Below are positions 6,781-10,110 of a stretch of DNA of 10,110 nucleotides, in pieces. Position 1 is the first letter of the stretch. Each line of letters starts with the position of its first letter. Source of the DNA: Oscillospiraceae bacterium (GTDB lineage: Bacteria; Bacillota_A; Clostridia; Oscillospirales; Oscillospiraceae); NCBI GenBank assembly GCA_024690695.1, contig JAILOS010000081.1:1-10110 (forward strand), in the 5' to 3' direction. The position numbers were made by a program, and so were the translations under genes. The notes under the pieces are model-generated. The model was given only the letters and a program-made list of their open reading frames with translations, was not told the origin of the DNA and did not search any database.

Positions 6781-7158
6781 ATGACACGTAAAATCCTTGC
6801 CCTGCTTCTGGCGCTCGCAATGGTCTTCGCCCTCGCCGCCTGCGGAAAACAGGCCGCGACGACGGACTCCGGGCTGATCAAGGTCGGCATCATCAACCTG
6901 GATCCGGCCGAGTCCGGCTACCGTGAAGCCAACGTCAAGAACCTGACCGACACCTTCACCAAAGAGAACGGCTACGACGCCACCTTCGTCACGGCGCCGA
7001 CCGCCGACAAGCAGCTCGAGGCCGCCAAGGGCTTCATCACCGCTGAAGTGAAGTACATCCTGATCTCCGCGGCTGAGACCACCGGCTGGGACGAGGTCCT
7101 GACCGAGGCCAAGGAAGCCGCCATAGGAAACAGCCCCCGTTCAGGGCGTGCAAGATAG
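6781..7158 (+). pseudogene. YtfQ-like sugar ABC transporter binding lipoprotein, truncated
   Basis: The 5' third of a solute-binding lipoprotein gene for a sugar ABC importer. A signal peptide ends in the lipobox LAAC (Cys21), so the protein would be anchored outside the membrane. KVGIINLDPAESGYREAN (about 34-51) and AETTGWDEVLTEAKEAAI resemble the galactofuranose-binding YtfQ group (ESGWR and ATGW motifs). The family is usually 320-360 residues. Here, after about 115 residues, the frame enters the inserted element at 7125, adds ten foreign codons (GNSPRSGRAR) and stops. AGAGGG lies 8 nt before the ATG. The rest of the gene and the permease and ATPase genes are not downstream. The adjoining repressor gene is broken too. 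Confidence 0.85.
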
Positions 7159-7172
7159 GGATACGGCAGCCT
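7125..7172 (+). repeat. Left terminal inverted repeat of the element
   Basis: Begins AGGAAACAGCCCCCG and aligns with the complement of 7396-7445. The first 15 bases are identical, followed by a 2-nt and a 1-nt gap and scattered mismatches. Confidence 0.82.
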
Positions 7173-7213
7173 GAAAAAGGATCTTTTCCTGCCAGACTTC
7201 GTTGAAAATGCTC

Positions 7214-7234
7214 GAAATACATCTCCGGTATTTC
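7214..7234. repeat. Small hairpin inside the element
   Basis: GAAATAC (7214-7220) and GTATTTC (7228-7234) form a perfect 7-bp stem with a 7-nt loop. It is one of several hairpins in the element's interior; GAACGA/TCGTTC at 7293-7312 is another. Confidence 0.55.
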
Positions 7235-7320
7235 TGCGTTTTTCGCCTCGCCTGACAGAAAGATCTCACTATTTCAGGTGCGCAGCAGTTTTGAACGAGG
7301 GATTTTTCGTTCAGGCAAAA

Positions 7321-7364
7321 TGAAAAATTGCGGGAATACTTGTCTGTATTTCCGCAATTTTTCA
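7321..7364. repeat. 19-bp hairpin inside the element
   Basis: TGAAAAATTGCGGGAATAC (7321-7339) pairs with GTATTTCCGCAATTTTTCA (7346-7364) with a single mismatch that is a G-T wobble in one orientation. The loop is TTGTCT. On the minus strand the stem is followed by TTTTGCC, so it could also terminate transcription arriving from the AlkD-like gene, which lacks another obvious terminator. Confidence 0.75.
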
Positions 7365-7395
7365 TGAAGCTTGGGCGGAAAAGGCCCGCTCAAAA

Positions 7396-7445
7396 CCTGT
7401 CGTCTCCCTAATTTGTACGCCCTTTTACGGCGGGGGCTGTTTCCT
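7396..7445 (-). repeat. Right terminal inverted repeat of the element
   Basis: Read on the minus strand it begins AGGAAACAGCCCCCG and continues through AAAAGGGCGTACAAATTAGG, matching the left end imperfectly. The base outside (T7446) does not match the left flank, which fixes the boundary. Confidence 0.82.
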
Positions 7446-7488
7446 TTGCAGAGGGCGCGCCGCGCGGGCGGGCGGAGCGGGCCGGGGC

Positions 7489-8160
7489 TTATCGAAGGCT
7501 TTTCAGGTATTCTTTCCGCTCGTCCGTGACGCGATAGCTCTCAACGGCCTTCTGGATCGCCTTCCTGTGCGTCCGTTCGTCCAGCCTGCGGTTTTCAAAG
7601 TACGGGATCGTCTCCTCGTAGCGCTTGGCGAGCGCCGTCGCAAAAAACCAGGCGACCATCATTTTGAGATAATAGTCCTCCCCCGTTTTGGAGGCGGCGA
7701 GCTCGAGAACCTCTTCCTTGAAATCCGCGTCCAGATATTCGTTCATCAGCATGCGCAGGCCGAAGCGCGCGGTGTACACGTGCTCCGACGCGATCCATTT
7801 TTCGAGATACGGCAGCAGCTTTTCGCGGTTTTTCCGGAACGCTTTCGGCGTCGCCTGGTCCGAGACCGGCCAGCAGTCGACGTACGGCAGGAAGGCCTCC
7901 ACGGCCTTGACGCAGGCGTCGAAATCCCTTATCATCGCCAGCATGAAAAAATGGATCAGGTTTTCCTCGTAATACCGGTGCGGAAGCTCTGCCAGAAAAG
8001 CGTCGCGGTCCGCGCTCTCGAAAAGCTCCTTCGCGATTTTTCTGAGCACCGGCGTCCGGACGCCGACGATCGTCTCCGGCGGGATGTTCGGCACCAGCTT
8101 TTCCTGAAACGTCCGATACGCGTCGTCCTTCTCCTCCGCGAGCCTGTTGTAAAGTGTCAT
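7489..8160 (-). CDS. AlkD-like DNA alkylation repair protein
   Basis: A 223-residue protein of the AlkC/AlkD HEAT-like repeat family, DNA glycosylases that remove bulky or alkylated purines such as N3- and N7-methyl bases without flipping them. Residues matching the known AlkD site are visible: CWPVSDQ (Trp97, Asp101), ARFGLRMLM (Arg132/136) and MMVAWFFA (Trp171). GVRTPVLRKIAKE (33-45) and YYEENLIHFFML (63-74) are typical family phrases. I chose the ATG at 8160 over a longer frame starting at 8364, because GGGAGGT lies 5 nt upstream and the family starts there. The length is near the usual 220-240. It is monocistronic, and no clear promoter is seen. Its 3' side abuts the inserted element. Confidence 0.93.
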   Translation of the reverse strand: MTLYNRLAEEKDDAYRTFQEKLVPNIPPETIVGVRTPVLRKIAKELFESADRDAFLAELPHRYYEENLIHFFMLAMIRDFDACVKAVEAFLPYVDCWPVSDQATPKAFRKNREKLLPYLEKWIASEHVYTARFGLRMLMNEYLDADFKEEVLELAASKTGEDYYLKMMVAWFFATALAKRYEETIPYFENRRLDERTHRKAIQKAVESYRVTDERKEYLKSLR

Positions 8161-8165
8161 GCGGC

Positions 8166-8172
8166 ACCTCCC
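8166..8172 (-). promoter_or_regulatory. Ribosome site fixing the AlkD-like start
   Basis: GGGAGGT on the minus strand, 5 nt before the ATG at 8160. It decides against the 68-codon longer frame, whose extra N-terminus is low-complexity and not family-like. Confidence 0.85.
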
Positions 8173-8305
8173 GTTCCGTCTGTCCGCGCCTGCGGTCAAT
8201 CGCCGCCTTTTATCGGAAACCGTCCGCTTCCGCAGCGAGCGCGGCGGTTCCGGTTTCCTCCGGCTTATCATCCCGATTCTGTCACGGCAGATCGTCGAAA
8301 GCAAA

Positions 8306-8342
8306 GAATGCTCTTTTGCCCGCGGCAGACAAGAGAGCATTC
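8306..8342 (-). terminator. Probable terminator of the nucleoside phosphorylase gene
   Basis: GAATGCTCT (8306-8314) pairs with AGAGCATTC (8334-8342), a 9-bp stem with a 19-nt loop. On the minus strand the tail is TTTGCTTTC, only moderately T-rich. It lies 60 bp past the phosphorylase stop and before the AlkD-like gene. The rest of 8161-8401 holds the AlkD ribosome site and a small TTCCGG/CCGGAA hairpin at 8382-8397. Confidence 0.6.
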
Positions 8343-8401
8343 CTGATTGTGAAAGAGCGCGCAAACGGCCCGCGCTGAAGCTTCCGGCGGCCCGGAAAAC
8401 C

Positions 8402-9169
8402 TTACTGCCGATTCACCACATATTCGGCGAGCGCAAGCGCGATGTCAAAATGCCCGGGATCATGCTGCGTGTGTTCGATCTGCCCCGCTTCTTTTCTGTC
8501 GGTCCATTCCGGCGCGTCCAGCAGGTCGCCGCCCGTGAAGAACATATACACTTCCAGTCCGCGGAAATCACAGACGGCTTGCACGGCAGAGCCCTCCATC
8601 TCCACGGATATGCAGCCGTCGGCCTTGTGCTTTTCGAAATTATTGACGGTCTCTCGGTAGAAGGCGTCCGTCGTCCAGGTCCTGCCCATCACGCAGGGTA
8701 TTTTGTTTTCATCCATGAAGTCTTTTACAATGCCGCAGTTTTTGATCCGGATATAGTCGGCCGCCGGCGCATAGTGATAGGAAGTCCCTTCGTCCCGGTA
8801 GGCTTCCGTCGGGATCATGACCTTGCCTCTGGCGATCTCCTTGTTCAGACATCCCGCTCCGCCGAAATGGATGATCTTATCTGTGTTCAGGACGGTTGAT
8901 AATTCTTCGATCGGCGCCACACAGGCAGGAGCGCCTACCCAGGTCCTGAAGAAGCCGAAGCGCTTCCCGTGGTATTTGAGCACATATACGGAAGTTCGCC
9001 CGCAGGCCATCCAGTATTCTCCCACCTTCTCACAGTCATAGCAGGAAACCACATGCTTCTCGATCTTCTGAGAGAAAGTAAAGATAACTGCGTCCACCGG
9101 AACGGCGTTCTCGTTTTTCTTCACGTTGATCTTGGCGGGGGATTTGTCGTCAAATGAATCGGTTATCAT
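8402..9169 (-). CDS. Nucleoside phosphorylase (uridine/purine phosphorylase family)
   Basis: A 255-residue PNP/UDP-family protein, which cleaves nucleosides with phosphate to free base and ribose-1-phosphate in salvage. IIHFGGAGCLNKEIARGKV (99-117) is the phosphate-binding glycine region and strand, followed by PTEAYRDEGTSYHY (120-133). TTDAFYRET (166-174) and ISVEMEGSAVQAVC (187-200) hold the ribose-binding Met-Glu pair (Met191, Glu192). A roughly 20-residue lysine-rich head precedes the core. It is divergent from E. coli uridine phosphorylase, so base preference is open. A longer frame exists to 9238, but AAGGAG lies 6 nt before the ATG at 9169, which I prefer. It stands alone with its own promoter. 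Confidence 0.9.
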   Translation of the reverse strand: MITDSFDDKSPAKINVKKNENAVPVDAVIFTFSQKIEKHVVSCYDCEKVGEYWMACGRTSVYVLKYHGKRFGFFRTWVGAPACVAPIEELSTVLNTDKIIHFGGAGCLNKEIARGKVMIPTEAYRDEGTSYHYAPAADYIRIKNCGIVKDFMDENKIPCVMGRTWTTDAFYRETVNNFEKHKADGCISVEMEGSAVQAVCDFRGLEVYMFFTGGDLLDAPEWTDRKEAGQIEHTQHDPGHFDIALALAEYVVNRQ

Positions 9170-9175
9170 GGCAAG

Positions 9176-9181
9176 CTCCTT
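9176..9181 (-). promoter_or_regulatory. Ribosome site fixing the phosphorylase start
   Basis: AAGGAG on the minus strand, 6 nt upstream of the ATG at 9169. It favours this start over the ATG at 9238, which overlaps the promoter -10 box and so could not be in the transcript. Confidence 0.85.
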
Positions 9182-9228
9182 CCTCTGTGATCCGCGGAAC
9201 GGCGGCAAACGATGGATCGGTCGAGGAG

Positions 9229-9257
9229 ATTGTAACACGCGGCGCCGAAAAAAACAA
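9229..9257 (-). promoter_or_regulatory. Promoter of the nucleoside phosphorylase gene
   Basis: On the minus strand TACAAT (9229-9234) has an upstream TG one base before it (an extended -10). TTGTTT (9252-9257) lies 17 bp further up. A run of T lies in the spacer. Transcription would start near 9222, leaving a leader of about 50 nt. Confidence 0.75.
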
Positions 9258-9309
9258 CAAAGAAGCCTCTTTTCGTCCGTCGGGCGCGCGTTTTGTCAAG
9301 AAGTTTTTT

Positions 9310-9351
9310 ATCCCTTTGAGCCTGTTTGCTCAAAGGGATTTCATTTCTTTT
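9310..9351 (+). terminator. Terminator-like hairpin upstream of the glycosidase gene
   Basis: ATCCCTTTGAGC (9310-9321) pairs perfectly with GCTCAAAGGGAT (9328-9339) around CTGTTT. On the + strand TTTCATTTCTTTT follows. No + strand gene ends before it within the window, so it may be a leader attenuator for the gene at 9414 or insulate it from read-through. Confidence 0.65.
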
Positions 9352-9383
9352 AAGGTTGGATTAACTTTCTGCGCTTATGATGT

Positions 9384-9389
9384 CCTCAG
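9384..9389 (+). promoter_or_regulatory. Possible -10 element of the glycosidase gene
   Basis: TATGAT at 9376-9381 region (within GCGCTTATGATGTCC) matches five of six consensus bases, but no good -35 hexamer lies 16-18 bp before it. It is a weak candidate, about 30 nt before the start codon. The ribosome site AAAGGAGG at 9398-9405 is strong. Confidence 0.3.
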
Positions 9390-9413
9390 AAGCGAAAAAA
9401 GGAGGATGTCTGC

Positions 9414-10110
9414 ATGAGAAAGAAGCATCATGTGTTTCTGAGCGTTTTTCTTTGCGCGCTGCTGCTCTTCTCTGTTTATGTGCTGCTCGACACTTTTGTT
9501 ATTGAGCGCAGGATGGAGGCGGTGACTGAGCCGCAGACCGTGAGCACGCAGGTCGGCGGCAAGACGGGTACACCGGTCGCTTTGCCGCTTGCCGCCTCGT
9601 CGGAAGAGAAAGCGGAGGCTGTCATCACGGAGAACAGCTATTACGACGGGAACATCTCCATCGAGATCACCGAGGAACGCGTCGGCGATACCACCGTATA
9701 CGTCGCGGACGTGCAGCTCGCATCCGCGGAGCATCTCAAGACCGCTTTCGCCGACAACACCTACGGACGAAACGTCACGGACACGACCTCCGGCATGGCC
9801 GAGGCCGTGGACGCCATCCTCGCCGTCAACGGCGATTTCTACGGCGCGCAGCAATCCGGCTTCGTTATCCGGGGCGGCGTCCTCTACCGGAGCACGGTGA
9901 AGAAAGGCGCGGAGGATCTGGTGATCTACGCCGACGGCAGCTTCGGGATCATCCGGGAAGCCGAGATCTCGGCGCAGGAGCTGTTGGAGAGCGGCGCGCG
10001 GGACGTGCTCAGCTTCGGCCCCGCGCTGGTCGAAAACGGCGAGATCTCCGTCTCGGTCAATGACGAGGTCGGCCGCGCCATGGCCAGCAATCCGCGCACC
10101 GCGATCGCCG
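9414..10110 (+). CDS. Phosphodiester glycosidase family protein (NAGPA domain), partial
   Basis: The first 232 codons of a gene that continues past the window. The domain is that of N-acetylglucosamine-1-phosphodiester alpha-N-acetylglucosaminidase, which in bacteria occurs in cell-surface enzymes thought to act on phosphodiester-linked sugars. A cytoplasmic MRKKHH is followed by a membrane segment (8-30) and a polar linker (about 35-70). The domain starts near 75. ILAVNGDFYG (135-144), GFVIRGGVLYRS (149-160), LVIYADGSFGII (169-180), SFGPALVENGE (200-210) and NPRTAIA (226-232) are its hallmark phrases. The rest of the domain lies beyond the edge. An almost perfect ribosome site (AAAGGAGG, 8 nt before the ATG) confirms the start. 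The signal anchor suggests action outside the membrane, on the wall or glycans. Confidence 0.9.
   Translation, partial: MRKKHHVFLSVFLCALLLFSVYVLLDTFVIERRMEAVTEPQTVSTQVGGKTGTPVALPLAASSEEKAEAVITENSYYDGNISIEITEERVGDTTVYVADVQLASAEHLKTAFADNTYGRNVTDTTSGMAEAVDAILAVNGDFYGAQQSGFVIRGGVLYRSTVKKGAEDLVIYADGSFGIIREAEISAQELLESGARDVLSFGPALVENGEISVSVNDEVGRAMASNPRTAIA

Larger units (their letters stand above)
7125..7445. mobile_element. MITE-like non-autonomous element, 321 bp
   Basis: The element is bounded by inverted repeats that both begin AGGAAACAGCCCCCG. Similarity continues inward for about 50 bp with a few mismatches and small gaps, including GGGCGTGCAA versus GGGCGTACAA and ATAGGGATACG versus TTAGGGAGACG. 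It is less GC-rich than its surroundings. It encodes no transposase; a 74-codon minus-strand frame inside lacks a ribosome site. Several stem-loops lie inside. It interrupts the sugar-binding lipoprotein gene. No direct target duplication is visible (CCAT on the left, TTGC on the right), which suggests rearrangement after insertion. I cannot name a parent IS family. Confidence 0.8.

Noticed and set aside
6753..6791. Tiny + strand frame starting ATGAAAAAAGTG before the lipoprotein gene
   Set aside because: Only 12 codons, out of frame with the lipoprotein gene and without a clear ribosome site. It is most likely chance in A-rich leader DNA.
7141..7365. 74-codon minus-strand frame inside the MITE-like element
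   Set aside because: No ribosome site and no recognisable domain, and it overlaps the hairpins and one terminal repeat. It is unlikely to be a protein.
7125..7445. CRISPR array or tandem repeat
   Set aside because: The repeats are inverted ends and single hairpins. There are no regularly spaced direct repeats or spacers here or elsewhere in the window.
8161..8364. N-terminal extension of the AlkD-like protein to an ATG at 8364
   Set aside because: The family starts at MTLYNRL and a strong ribosome site sits right before that ATG. The extension also overlaps the upstream terminator hairpin.
9271..9299. Minus-strand TTGACA at 9294-9299 as a promoter
   Set aside because: The hexamer is perfect, but the sequence 17 bp on (ACGAAA) is a poor -10 box. 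The TTGTTT/TACAAT pair nearer the gene is better.

Overview
The window looks like chromosomal DNA from a moderately GC-rich Clostridia member, probably Oscillospiraceae/Ruminococcaceae-like. This is an inference. It rests on strong AGGAGG-type ribosome sites, sigma-A-type promoters, a Gram-positive lipoprotein signal, a Clostridia-style 23S-5S spacer with no tRNA, and the types of proteins present. The exact taxon cannot be fixed from sequence alone.

Layout. Positions 1-457 hold the end of an rRNA operon on the + strand: the 3' end of 23S, then 5S, then a strong palindromic terminator. Positions 458-994 have no gene, but contain a perfect hairpin, a 134-bp repeat-like element, and the terminator of the operon arriving from the other strand. 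Positions 995-4538 carry a tight five-gene minus-strand operon. In transcription order it is a diamine-acetyltransferase-like GNAT, an MFS transporter, a small four-helix membrane protein, a second GNAT, and a lipase-like alpha/beta hydrolase. Upstream of it, at 4646-5575, is a separately terminated DHH-family phosphoesterase with a clear promoter.

Positions 5749-7445 look like the wreck of a sugar-uptake locus. An AraR-type repressor (GntR helix-turn-helix plus LacI-like sensor) has lost its N-terminal helix and its ribosome site. It lies 36 bp from a divergent YtfQ-like sugar-binding lipoprotein gene. That gene is cut after about 115 codons by a 321-bp MITE-like element with ~50-bp imperfect terminal inverted repeats. 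The missing 3' half of the gene does not resume after the element.

Positions 7489-9169 hold two ordinary minus-strand genes, an AlkD-like DNA glycosylase and a nucleoside phosphorylase. At 9414 a + strand gene for a membrane-anchored phosphodiester glycosidase (NAGPA domain) begins and runs off the window.

Most of the window is ordinary housekeeping or accessory content. The parts worth a second look are the decayed sugar locus with its structured element, the repeat behind the rRNA operon, and the acetyltransferase/transporter operon. I see no convincing new defence or CRISPR system.
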